A stretch of DNA of 30,603 nt from Aureococcus anophagefferens. Taxonomy: Eukaryota > Sar > Pelagophyceae > Pelagomonadales > Pelagomonadaceae. Positions 7,488-15,671 of this stretch are shown here, one piece after another. Within the stretch, counting starts at the first letter, position 1; every line of letters begins with the position of its first letter. The notes beneath the pieces are model-generated. The model did not search any database and was not told the origin of the DNA. It saw nothing but the letters and a program-made list of their open reading frames with translations. A program made the translations under genes and the position numbers. The stretch lies in assembly GCF_000186865.1 (NCBI RefSeq), contig NW_008705577.1:303737-334339 (forward strand), read 5' to 3'.

Positions 7488-8915
7488 ATGCAGAGGCTCT
7501 GCGCCCTCGCGCTGGTGCTCGCGCCGGAACCGTCACGAGCGCAGGCACCACAACCGCCGCCCAACGGGCGGACCTACGGCGTGGCCTGGACGAGGAACAA
7601 CGCGCGGCCGGGCGACGTCGAGCAGCTCCGCGAGCTCTACGTCTCCGCGGCGTCGCTGCGGCGCCGCGGGCGGTCGACGCCGACGACGCTGTTCACGGAG
7701 CTGGCGCGCGACGACGTCGACGCGGCCATGCGATATTTCGCGGACGACTACGGCCACGCGCGTCCGCCGACGTCGCTCTTCGACGCGGTCCTGAACGTCT
7801 CCGACGCCGCGGCGGCGACGCGCGAGATCCCCCGGCCCCTCCGGGAGGCCGCGGCGGCGTCGCTCGCCAACGCGTCGGCGGAGCGCCGCGAACTGGCGAC
7901 GTCCCGCCTCGGGCGGCTGCACCACTTCGCGCGCGCGCCCTACGACGTGACGTTGTTCCTCGACGACGACACGGCCTTGTGCGCCGACGCGGCGGGCGAG
8001 GCGACGCTCGCGCTCGCGCTCCGCGACGTCGACGCGCCGCCGAGCGACGCGCCGCCCGTGCGGCTCGCGTCCAACGACGGCAGCCAGGGCAAGCACCAGT
8101 CCGCGGCGCGCTTCGCCTGCGCCGCGGCGGCGACGCTCGCCTGCGCGCGGGACGCCTGCGCGCCCGGCGCGTGCGGCGACTACGCGAGCGCGGCGTGCCG
8201 CGCGTGCCGGCGGCGGTGGTGCGCGGGCGAGGATCTGGGCGCGTGCGGCAAGGGCTGGGACCGGCTCCAGGGCGGCGCCGTCGCCGTCGTCCGGGGCTGG
8301 CGGGCCGCGTCGTTCGTCGCGGACTGGATCCAGGCCTACGTCGACGCGTGGCTCGCGGGCCACGACGCGCGCGTCTTCAACTACTGGGGCATGGACCAGG
8401 TCGCGCTGACCGTCCTCTTACACCGCGACAAGAAGGCCCGGGCCGAGGAGTCGCGGCTGGGCGCGCTGCCCGCGGAGTTCAACGTCCGCTTCGCCTGGAC
8501 GCCCCTGGGCAACGCCTTCGACGACCGCATGGGCGTGCTCGTCGACCGCGCGCTCGTGCTCCACCAGCACGCGCTCGCGCGCGACGCCGGGAACGCCGGG
8601 CTCGCCGACCCGCTCGCCTATGTGGACCGCGTCTGCGGCGCGCTCAACGCCGTCGCCGGGCCGCGGTCCGTCGCGCTGGTGGAGTCGAAGCGGCAATTCT
8701 TCGAGGACCGGACCCGGCCCTTGCGGGCGGCCTACGACGCCGCGCGGCGCGAGGACCGCGGGGACGACGCCGCGCGGCTGCGGGCGGAGCTCGACGACCT
8801 CGAAGCGGCGCGCCGCCGGGCGTCGGACGCCCACGACACCTGGAACGTCACGCGGCTCGACGCCGCGGACCTCGCGGCGCGCCACGCGCGGGCGGCGGCG
8901 AGCGGTCGACCGTAG
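7488..8915 (+). CDS. GT-A glycosyltransferase with DDD motif, secretory pathway
   Basis: The protein has 475 residues and begins with a short signal peptide ending near SRAQA (residue 20). YDVTLFLDDDTALC (152-165) is the strand-plus-DXD metal site of nucleotide-diphospho-sugar transferases. It is preceded by TSRLGRLHHFARAP, like the usual R--K---L--SP segment. Downstream, RLQGGAVAV (259-267), WGMDQVAL (300-307), LPAEFNVRF (327-335) and LVLHQHA (356-362) fit the acceptor and donor elements of this fold. An insertion at 211-253 carries eight Cys residues, suggesting disulfides in the ER or Golgi lumen. The C-terminal 100 residues are charged and helical. The sugar and the acceptor cannot be told from sequence. 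Confidence 0.75.
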   Translation: MQRLCALALVLAPEPSRAQAPQPPPNGRTYGVAWTRNNARPGDVEQLRELYVSAASLRRRGRSTPTTLFTELARDDVDAAMRYFADDYGHARPPTSLFDAVLNVSDAAAATREIPRPLREAAAASLANASAERRELATSRLGRLHHFARAPYDVTLFLDDDTALCADAAGEATLALALRDVDAPPSDAPPVRLASNDGSQGKHQSAARFACAAAATLACARDACAPGACGDYASAACRACRRRWCAGEDLGACGKGWDRLQGGAVAVVRGWRAASFVADWIQAYVDAWLAGHDARVFNYWGMDQVALTVLLHRDKKARAEESRLGALPAEFNVRFAWTPLGNAFDDRMGVLVDRALVLHQHALARDAGNAGLADPLAYVDRVCGALNAVAGPRSVALVESKRQFFEDRTRPLRAAYDAARREDRGDDAARLRAELDDLEAARRRASDAHDTWNVTRLDAADLAARHARAAASGRP

Positions 8916-9148
8916 AAGTGACCGTCATGTACGCGCGGAGCCGGGGGTAAGTCGCGGGGAGGGCTCGTCTTGCTGGCGCGCCGGCGTCCGCAGGCCTTCC
9001 GCCAGTTCACCTTCGACACGCACATGCGGGGGTTGCAAAATTTGAATCGAAACGGACCTTCGCCAGATATCTAGATTTGCACACCAAAGACCGAGGCCTC
9101 GCGAGGCGCCGCCGCTCTCCGACCGTCTCCTACCCTCGACGCGACGCG

Positions 9149-11749
9149 ATGGACTTCGACGCGCCCCTCCCGTACGGGGGCGACATGCAGCTGGCCGTGA
9201 AGGCCGCGGACCGCCCGGCCATCCGGCGCCTCATGGCGGAGCGCAACGCGAAGGAGCGCGGCTTCGCCAGCGCCGCCGAGGAGGCCGCCGCCAACGCGCC
9301 GGTCGTCGAAGCGCCGCCGGTCGAAGCGCCGCCCGCGCCGCCGACGGGCTTCGCGCCGGCCGCCGCGGCGCCGCCGGGCATGCCGGCGCCCGCGGCCGCG
9401 CCGCCGGGCATGCCGGCGCCCGCGGCCGCGCCGACGATGGGCTACGCGCCGGCCGCCGCGCCGATGATGGGCTACGCGCCGGCCGCCGCGCCGATGGGCT
9501 TCGCGCCGCCGGCCGCCGCGCCGCCGGTCGTCGCTCCCGGCCCGGGCGACCCTGACGACGCCACGACGTGGGACGGCCTGTTCTCGGAGATCGTCGCCGA
9601 GGTCTGCGACGAGGCCGCGAGCGAGACGGAGGTCGAGGAGAGCGAGGTGCCGGGCGCGGCGGCGGCCGCCGCGGCGCCGGCCGCCGTCGAGGCGCCCGCG
9701 GCGGCGGAGCTCGAGGCGCCCGAGCCCGCGGCGGTCGTCGGCGCGGCGGCGGAGGAGTCCAAGGGGGACGACGCGCCGCCGGCCGACGCGAAGCCGCCGC
9801 TCAAGTCGCTGTCGCCGACGCCCGCGTCCATCTTCAAGAGCGGCCGCGCGCGCTACGCGCCGGAGGCGTTCGCGTATCTGCACGCGTCGGTCCACCACGC
9901 GGCGGCCGACTTCAAGAAGGCGCCGGAGACCCTGACGTCCGTCGGCGACCTCATGGCCGCGCTCAAGCCCCACGTCGACGAGCGGCGCTACGAGGCGACG
10001 CTCGACGCGGCCGCGTGGGCCGACGCGGCGGCCGCGCTCGAGGACGCGGCTCTGGCGAAGACGCTCTTCCTGCCCATCGCGGAGCGCGGCGCGTCGCCGG
10101 CGCTCCTCGACGCCGTCGCCGTCGCCATCCGGGGCCGGGGCGCTTCCGCCGTCGCCGCCGCGCGCGCGAAGCGCGAGCGCGAGGACGACGCGCGCGCCGC
10201 GAAGCTCGCCGAGAAAGCGTCGAAGAAGGACGCGACCAAGGCCACCAAGGACGCCGCGGCGAAGGCGTCGGCGGCCCGGGCCGAGGCGGACCGGCGCGAG
10301 GCCGAGGCCCGCCTCGGGGCCGACAAGAAGGAGCGGAAGCGGCTCCAGCAGCAGGAGAAGCGCCAGCGCCAGGCCGAGAAGAAGCGCCTCGCGGCGGACG
10401 CGGCCGGGGCCGCGGCGCCCCTGCCCTACGGCGGCGACCTCCAGGAGGCCATCAAGCGCAAGGACCGCGACGCCGTGCGCCTCCTCATGGCCGACCGCGG
10501 CGCGCGGGAGCGGGGCGCGCCGGCGCCCGCGCCGCCGCCGCCGGCCGGCGCGACCGTCGAGGGCTTCCTGGTGGCCGCGGGCCTGAGCGACGTCCTCTGG
10601 CTCGCGCCCCTGCTCCAGGAGAACGAGGTCGACATGGCGACGCTCGCCTTGCTCGACGACGCGGACTTTGAGGAGATGCTCGTCGACGCCGCGACGCGCG
10701 ACCGCGTCCGCGAGGCGCTCGCGCACCCGCCGGCCGCCGCGGCGCCGCCGAGGAGCGTCGCGGCGCCGCCGAAGAGCGTCGCGGCGCCGCCGAGCCCCAA
10801 CGGCGCCACGTCGCGGGAGATGGGCGTCCTCGGCCGCGTCGCCAAGCTGTCGAAGAAGGACGGCTTCCTCCGGCGCGACGACGGCGCCGCGGACGTGTAC
10901 GTCTACCTCACGGACGTCCGCGAGAAAAAGATCGCGGTGGGCGACCCCGTCGTCTTCGACGTCAAGACGAACAAGAAGGGCCGCCTCAACGCCGTCAACG
11001 TCGCGCTGGACAGGAGCCCGCGCGCGCGGCCCGCGGCCGCGCTCGCGGACAAGGCGCTCGGCGCACTGCGGAAGCAGCGCGAGGACAACGACGCGAAGCG
11101 GCGCGCGGCCGACGACGCGAAGAAGGCCGCCGCCGCGTCGGCCCAGGAGAAGCGCCTCGCCGCGAAGCAGCAGCGCCTCGAGGACGTGAACCGGAAACTC
11201 GCCGAGGAGGCGAAGCGGCTCGAGCTCGAGAAGCGGGCGCTGGCCCGGGAGCGCGAGCAGCTCCGGGAGCTCAAGGCGGCCCAGGCGGCGAAGCTCGACG
11301 CGAAGAAGGCCAAGGCCGAGAAGGCCGCGGAGAAGAAGCGCGAGAAGATCGCGCGCGACCGCGACCGCGACCTCGCGCGGCGCGACGCCGCGCGGTCGCG
11401 GGCCCAGGCCGACTTCGAGGCGCTCCAGCGCCAGGACCTCGGCGGCGGCCGCGGCGGCCGCTGGCCCGGCGACGCGCCCCGGGGCGGCCTCGAGCGCGCG
11501 GGCAGCCTCGAACTCGACGTGACCGCGCCGGAATTCGAGCCCCGCGACGCGCCCGCGCGGTCCTACACGGCCATGCGCGCGTCCTACTACGGCGGCGACG
11601 CGCCCCGCGCGCCGTCGCCCTTCGCCGAGCCCTTCTACGGCCACGGCGCGCCGCAGGCGAACCCCTACGGCGACGGCGGCGGCGGCTACGACCCGGACGG
11701 CGCGCCGCGCCAGCAGGACTGGTACTCCGGCGCCGCGCTGCCCTGGTAG
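9149..11749 (+). CDS. SAM + cold-shock-domain coiled-coil protein with duplicated PLPYGGD module
   Basis: The protein has 866 residues. The ATG at 9149 starts directly at the first conserved module. Residues about 1-38 and about 424-457 are copies of one 33-residue module with the pattern PLPYGGD-Q-A-K--DR-A-R-LMA-R-A-ERG. After copy one comes a Pro/Ala/Met/Gly tract of short repeats (PPGMPAPAAA, MGYAPAAAP), then a helical region at about 230-330 and a Lys/Arg-rich coiled coil. After copy two lie a SAM-like domain (about 469-526, VEGFLVAAGLSDV...LLDDADFEEML) and a cold-shock/OB domain (about 560-618, GFLRRDDGAADVYVYLTDV, GDPVVF, LNAVNV). A second long coiled coil and a Gly/Tyr-rich tail close it. 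RNA binding and self-association are inferred. There is no membrane segment. Confidence 0.75.
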   Translation: MDFDAPLPYGGDMQLAVKAADRPAIRRLMAERNAKERGFASAAEEAAANAPVVEAPPVEAPPAPPTGFAPAAAAPPGMPAPAAAPPGMPAPAAAPTMGYAPAAAPMMGYAPAAAPMGFAPPAAAPPVVAPGPGDPDDATTWDGLFSEIVAEVCDEAASETEVEESEVPGAAAAAAAPAAVEAPAAAELEAPEPAAVVGAAAEESKGDDAPPADAKPPLKSLSPTPASIFKSGRARYAPEAFAYLHASVHHAAADFKKAPETLTSVGDLMAALKPHVDERRYEATLDAAAWADAAAALEDAALAKTLFLPIAERGASPALLDAVAVAIRGRGASAVAAARAKREREDDARAAKLAEKASKKDATKATKDAAAKASAARAEADRREAEARLGADKKERKRLQQQEKRQRQAEKKRLAADAAGAAAPLPYGGDLQEAIKRKDRDAVRLLMADRGARERGAPAPAPPPPAGATVEGFLVAAGLSDVLWLAPLLQENEVDMATLALLDDADFEEMLVDAATRDRVREALAHPPAAAAPPRSVAAPPKSVAAPPSPNGATSREMGVLGRVAKLSKKDGFLRRDDGAADVYVYLTDVREKKIAVGDPVVFDVKTNKKGRLNAVNVALDRSPRARPAAALADKALGALRKQREDNDAKRRAADDAKKAAAASAQEKRLAAKQQRLEDVNRKLAEEAKRLELEKRALAREREQLRELKAAQAAKLDAKKAKAEKAAEKKREKIARDRDRDLARRDAARSRAQADFEALQRQDLGGGRGGRWPGDAPRGGLERAGSLELDVTAPEFEPRDAPARSYTAMRASYYGGDAPRAPSPFAEPFYGHGAPQANPYGDGGGGYDPDGAPRQQDWYSGAALPW

Positions 11750-11903
11750 TAAAGGGCAATCTTGAAGAACGCCGACGGCTGTGTGCGTGTGTATTCCGAC
11801 GCTAGGCCCAGGCCACTTGAAAACACGCATCCCACGGCAACACCTCTTCACCGAGTCGGACTTGCAGGCGGCGACAACTGGATGACAAGACTCCAGGCGC
11901 AGC

Positions 11904-12686
11904 ATGGCCAGAACGTCGTCCAAGGCCGGGCCGGGCTCGTCGGTCGTGCACATGTGGCACGACAGCTTGGGCTTCCTGTCGACGTCGCAGGCGCTCTGCG
12001 TCGCCGCCAAGGCCTTGCGCACGGAGAGCCGCACGGAGCTGACCCAGTTCGCCCTGCCGCTCGTGCTCCTCTTCTCCGCGTCGACGGCGATCCGGTCCTG
12101 GAACCCCATCGCCTGGGCCGCGCGGCCCTACAAGATCGTGAGGTGCCGGGGCCGGGGCATGTCGAGCCCCATCGCGGACCAGTGCGTGAGCCACCTCGGC
12201 GAGAGCGCCATGGGCGTGCTCATGTGCTGCTACACGGTGGCGACGGCGGACAAGGACGAGCCCCGCCTCTACCTCTGGCTCAGCGTGCTCATCGCCGCCG
12301 TCGCGCGCGCGGCGTGCTGGTGCGGCGTCGTCAACGGCTACGCGATGCCGCACGCGGCCGAGGAGGCGTGCTGGACGGCCGCGGCGTCCACGGTCGCCAT
12401 CCGGGGCCGGACCCTGGGCCACGCGGAGATCACGGTCTTCTTCGGCTGCTGGGCGCTCTGCCTCGTCGTCGTCGACGTCCCGATGTACGTCCGCGCGGCC
12501 CTCGAGAACGCGAAGCGCGGCGACTGCAAGGTCGCGATCCTCAAGTCGCTCACGCGGCCGCCCGTCGACGACTCCTACGACACGTGGAAGGACGACATGC
12601 CCTGGCTGACGCTCTACTTCGTCCTCGGGCCCTGGGCGGCGCTCGTGCTCTACCAGCGCATCGCCGAGACGCCCTGGCTGTTGTGA
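11904..12686 (+). CDS. Five-TM membrane protein of unknown function
   Basis: The protein has 260 residues from the ATG at 11904. Hydrophobic segments lie at about 47-62, 99-113, 122-145, 173-190 and 233-250. The first 40 residues are not hydrophobic, so there is no cleavable signal peptide. Several Cys residues sit within the membrane segments (MCCY, ACWCG, GCWALC). The C-terminal DSYDTWKDDMPWLTLYF just before the last segment looks like a conserved motif, but I cannot link it to a named family. The upstream spacer is 154 bp, the next gene is convergent, and codon use matches the neighbours. Confidence 0.65.
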   Translation: MARTSSKAGPGSSVVHMWHDSLGFLSTSQALCVAAKALRTESRTELTQFALPLVLLFSASTAIRSWNPIAWAARPYKIVRCRGRGMSSPIADQCVSHLGESAMGVLMCCYTVATADKDEPRLYLWLSVLIAAVARAACWCGVVNGYAMPHAAEEACWTAAASTVAIRGRTLGHAEITVFFGCWALCLVVVDVPMYVRAALENAKRGDCKVAILKSLTRPPVDDSYDTWKDDMPWLTLYFVLGPWAALVLYQRIAETPWLL

Positions 12687-12820
12687 GGCCGGAGTCCGCG
12701 ATCGCCGAGTCGCCCCTCGCTTCGGGCGACACCGTCTTTTTAACTATCGGATCTTATGGCGAATGCGGGACCGAAACGAGCGAGCGGCATGTGACGAAGG
12801 GGCGGCGGCGAAGCGAACGC

Positions 12821-12905
12821 GGCGAGCTAGGCGACTCGGCGCCGCCGTCGGCGGCGCGTACTCGGCGAGCTAGGCGACGGGCGCCGCCGTCGGCGGCGCG
12901 TACTC
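12821..12905. repeat. 43-bp tandem duplication covering the SET gene's last codons and stop
   Basis: Copy one (12821-12863) and copy two (12864-12905) both run from ggcgagctaggcgac to ggcgcgtactc and differ by one substitution and one missing base. Copy two contains the real stop (cta at 12870-12872 on the minus strand) and the last residues EYAPPTAAPVA. Copy one repeats them just downstream, outside the gene. Each copy includes the perfect foldback gcgccgccg-t-cggcggcgc. Confidence 0.9.
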
Positions 12906-14441
12906 GGGGAAGCACGTCGGCGAGTCGAGCAGCTGGCGGAGGAAGTCGGGATAGTACAAACCGACGTCGAAGGCCGACGGCGCGTCGTCGGCGTCGGACG
13001 CGAAGTCGAGGACGTAGGACGCGCGGCGCGCGAGCGTCTGCCAGTGGACGAGGATCTCCGTCTCGACGTCCGCGGCGATGGCCGCGTTCCGCGCGTTGAC
13101 GTTGCCGCCGCCGCGCTCCGCGTCGAGGTTCTCGCGGCCCCGGAGCGCCTCCGTCGCGACGGCGTCGAGCCGCTCCATGGCCGCGCGCTCGTTGCGCCAG
13201 GACACGGGCGCCGGCGCGATCGTCGCCGCGCACTGCTCGGCGTCGTCGGACCCCGCGAGGAGCCGGTCGACCTCCGCGTCCGACGCGACGGCGACGCGGC
13301 AGAGCGCGAGGAGCGTGGATCCGCTCTCCGGGTCGCCGAAGCCCACGCGGACGCGCCGCTCCCCCCGCGCCCAGTCGCCGTCGTACTTGCCCTCGTCGCG
13401 GAGCCAGAGGTCCCGCGTCGCGACGCCCGCGAGCCCGTCGAGCGACACGGAGACCGTCGCGCAGTCCTGGTCCGACGCCGCGTCGCGGCCGAGGAAGCCG
13501 TAGTTCAGCAGCGACCCCGCGGCGCTCAGCGCGCCGTAGGAGATGGACACCTCGCCCGGCTCGACGTCTCTGAGCGCGCGGATCACGAAGTCGCCGCGGA
13601 CGTCGCCGGGCAGGCGCTCGACGCCCCACTCGCAGGACCCGCCGTCGCTCACGGCGACGTGGTTGATCATGTCGACGAGGGGCATGAGGCAGCTCACGCC
13701 GTCGTCGTTGGAGCCCTCGTCCTGCTCGCCGACGCAGGACCCGGGCGGCAGGGGCCCGTCGTCGCCGGGCACGGAGAACGCGCGCGAGCTCACGAGCGCC
13801 TTGGCCCAGGCCCAGCGCTCGCGGTCGCAGAGCGCCGCGTAGTGCGGCGACGCCCGGCGCAGCGCGGCATCGAAGGCGTCGTCGCGCGCGACGCGCCGCT
13901 TCAGCGCGCGGCCGACGTCGCTGTGCGCGAGGAGCTCGAGGTCCCCCGCGGCCCAGAACACGGGCAGGTGCGCGAGGTCCTCGACGGCGGGGAGGCTCCT
14001 GACGAACTCGGAGCTCGCGTCCTGCTCGAGGAGCCACAGCGCCAGCAGGTCGCTCTCCGCCGCGCCCTCGAGCGCCTCCGCCGCGGCGCCGGACGCGTAC
14101 GCGAGGGCCGCGTCCGGCGTGATCGCCAGCGCGCGCGGCACGCGGATGAGCACGCTGCCCGCGGCGTGCGCCGCCGTCGCGACGACCGCGCGCTCCGTGC
14201 CGCCGCAGGGCGCGATGCGGCAGTCCGTGAACGCCGCGCCGCCGCGCTCCATCTCGCGCTGCAGCGAGCCGTAGTCGTCGGTGTTGGCCGCGGCGCGCGG
14301 CGCTGCAGCGTCGTCGGAGGTTTTGGCCGCAGCGCGCGGCGCTGCAGCGGTGCGCCGTGCAGCAGCGGTGCGCGGCCGCGGCGCAGGGTTGCGCTGCAGC
14401 GCGCGCGCGATGGTCGCTACGCAGAGCGCGCGCCAGATCAT
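12870..14441 (-). CDS. SET-domain methyltransferase, Rubisco-LSMT/SETD3 type, probably plastid
   Basis: The protein has 523 residues. The N-terminus (MIWRALCVATIARALQRNP) plus an Ala/Arg-rich stretch to about residue 55 looks like a plastid presequence. The SET domain is of the LSMT type with a large insert: RGGAAFTDCRIAP and VLIRVPRALAIT near the start, then MPLVDMINH (253-261), FVIRALRDVEPGEVSISYG (285-303) and LLNYGF (311-316). NH and the SYG Tyr belong to the S-adenosylmethionine site and the active site. Residues about 330-500 match the position of the Rubisco-substrate-binding C-terminal domain. Family members methylate lysine of plastid proteins (Rubisco, aldolase) or histidine of actin; the substrate here is unknown. 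Confidence 0.85.
   Translation of the reverse strand: MIWRALCVATIARALQRNPAPRPRTAAARRTAAAPRAAAKTSDDAAAPRAAANTDDYGSLQREMERGGAAFTDCRIAPCGGTERAVVATAAHAAGSVLIRVPRALAITPDAALAYASGAAAEALEGAAESDLLALWLLEQDASSEFVRSLPAVEDLAHLPVFWAAGDLELLAHSDVGRALKRRVARDDAFDAALRRASPHYAALCDRERWAWAKALVSSRAFSVPGDDGPLPPGSCVGEQDEGSNDDGVSCLMPLVDMINHVAVSDGGSCEWGVERLPGDVRGDFVIRALRDVEPGEVSISYGALSAAGSLLNYGFLGRDAASDQDCATVSVSLDGLAGVATRDLWLRDEGKYDGDWARGERRVRVGFGDPESGSTLLALCRVAVASDAEVDRLLAGSDDAEQCAATIAPAPVSWRNERAAMERLDAVATEALRGRENLDAERGGGNVNARNAAIAADVETEILVHWQTLARRASYVLDFASDADDAPSAFDVGLYYPDFLRQLLDSPTCFPEYAPPTAAPVA
14284..14349. repeat. 39-bp direct repeat in the SET protein's presequence
   Basis: The 27-bp block beginning ttggccgc at 14284 recurs at 14323 with a 39-bp (13-codon) period and one difference. 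It encodes two copies of an AAAPRAAA peptide in the targeting region. The duplication keeps the frame and lengthens the presequence only. Confidence 0.75.
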
Positions 14442-14944
14442 TGCGTTTGCAGGCGTGCTGCGAGCAGCCCTCAGTGTTGTGCAGCGAGGCTGAGCTTATT
14501 GCGCGAGCCTGAGCTTATTGCGTGCAGCCGCAGCTACTTGCAAGCTTGCGCCCATGCGAGAGAAGATCTCGTGATCGGCTTGTTGACCATGTTGCAGTCG
14601 CCCAAAGCCTGCAACACGACGACTTCCGCGCTGGCAAGCGGGAATTGGGTCGCGCTGCCGCTTTCGGTCGAGCCGGGGCGCCGCGCAGCAGCACCGGGAC
14701 CGTGATCTCCGCGCGTCGTGACGATCGCCGGCTGCCGCGATGCCACCGCGGTCGATGCGGCGGATCTTGCGAGCGAGCATCCGCGACTCGTCGCGGGGAG
14801 GTCGCAGCCCGCGGCCGATTTTAAAAAAAGGAGGCTGTGCGGCGACTCGGAGGCCATCGCCGCGCGGAGCAGGGCAAAGATCGCATTTTTGAAGTTCACA
14901 AAAACGTGCTCAGTCCTGCGCTGGCCACGCGCTCGCCGCAAGCT
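14442..14944. promoter_or_regulatory. 503-bp divergent promoter between the SET and lumenal-protein genes
   Basis: The interval separates two genes transcribed away from each other and contains no convincing coding frame. Two tandem copies of a 19-bp unit (gcgagSctgagcttattgc) lie at 14484-14502 and 14503-14521, about 45 bases upstream of the SET start codon. A TATA-like run, ttttaaaaaaagg, starts at 14819, about 120 bases before the plus-strand ATG. A second A-rich patch lies at 14884-14905. Confidence 0.5.
14484..14521. repeat. Two 19-bp tandem repeats in the divergent promoter
   Basis: gcgaggctgagcttattgc (14484-14502) is followed at once by gcgagcctgagcttattgc (14503-14521), with one mismatch. 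It is close to the SET gene start and could be a duplicated protein-binding site or a neutral duplication. Confidence 0.7.
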
Positions 14945-15622
14945 ATGTTGCGCGTACTCGCACTCGCTGCCGTCGCCAATGCATTCAACGGCGTGAAGCC
15001 TTCTGTGCAGCCGCTGGCGCCGCTGCGCAAGGCCGCCGGCGCCGCGGCGCTCGCCGTCGGCGGGCTCGCCTTGCCGCTGCAGCCGGCCGTCGCCGGCGTG
15101 TGCAGCTACGCGCCCAACAGCGACCTCTGCGTCGCGGAGAAGGCGAAGGAGGCGAAGCTCGCCAAGCCGAAGGCCGCCGCCGACGGCAAGGCGAGCTTCG
15201 CAGCCGCCGCGCCCGCGGCGCCGAAGCCGAAGCCGCCGCCGCCGGCGCCGCTGACCAAGGAGGCGCAGGCGCTGAAGGACGCCAAGGACAAGATGGCGAA
15301 GCTCAGCTCGGAGAAGGCCGAGGCGAGCAAGGCCGTCGCCGACGCCAAGGCCGCCCTCGCGAAGCTGCCGGAGCAGAGGGCGCTCGCGGCCGCCGAGGCG
15401 AAGCTCGCAAACAAGCAGGACGCGTTCGACGCGGACTACGCCAAGCTCTCGAAGCAGCTGCCGGGCCTCAAGGAGACGGCGGACAAGAAGGCGCGCAAGG
15501 ACGCCTTCGTCGCCAAGAACAAGAAGGCGCGCCTCGCCAAGGAGGCCAAGGCCAAGGCGGACGAAAAAGCCGCGAAGGCGCGCGCCAAGGCCGCGGAGCA
15601 GGCGAAGAAGAACAAGAAGTAG
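14945..15622 (+). CDS. Lys/Ala-rich coiled-coil protein, probably thylakoid lumen
   Basis: The protein has 225 residues. The ATG at 14945 was chosen because it starts a signal peptide MLRVLALAAVANAF with the ANAF plastid cleavage motif. A short basic stretch is followed by a second hydrophobic segment (about 31-50) ending in PAVAG, which looks like a lumen-targeting signal. The mature start GVCSYAPNSDLCVAEKAKEA has two Cys. The rest is a Pro linker (KPKPPPPAP) and an almost purely Lys/Ala/Glu helical region with no recognisable domain, ending in KKNKK. The function is unknown; a structural or membrane-surface role is only a guess. The gene is convergent with the next, with 49 bp between stops. 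Confidence 0.7.
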   Translation: MLRVLALAAVANAFNGVKPSVQPLAPLRKAAGAAALAVGGLALPLQPAVAGVCSYAPNSDLCVAEKAKEAKLAKPKAAADGKASFAAAAPAAPKPKPPPPAPLTKEAQALKDAKDKMAKLSSEKAEASKAVADAKAALAKLPEQRALAAAEAKLANKQDAFDADYAKLSKQLPGLKETADKKARKDAFVAKNKKARLAKEAKAKADEKAAKARAKAAEQAKKNKK

Positions 15623-15671
15623 GACCTAAGCGCTCGAGTCGACCGGCGCGGGGCGCGTGAGAGTGTGCGCG

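Noticed and set aside
9071..12109. A 1012-codon minus-strand open frame opposite the SAM/cold-shock gene
   Set aside because: It is Arg/Gly/Leu-rich with no domains and mirrors the codon bias of the real plus-strand gene; it also runs into the next plus-strand gene.
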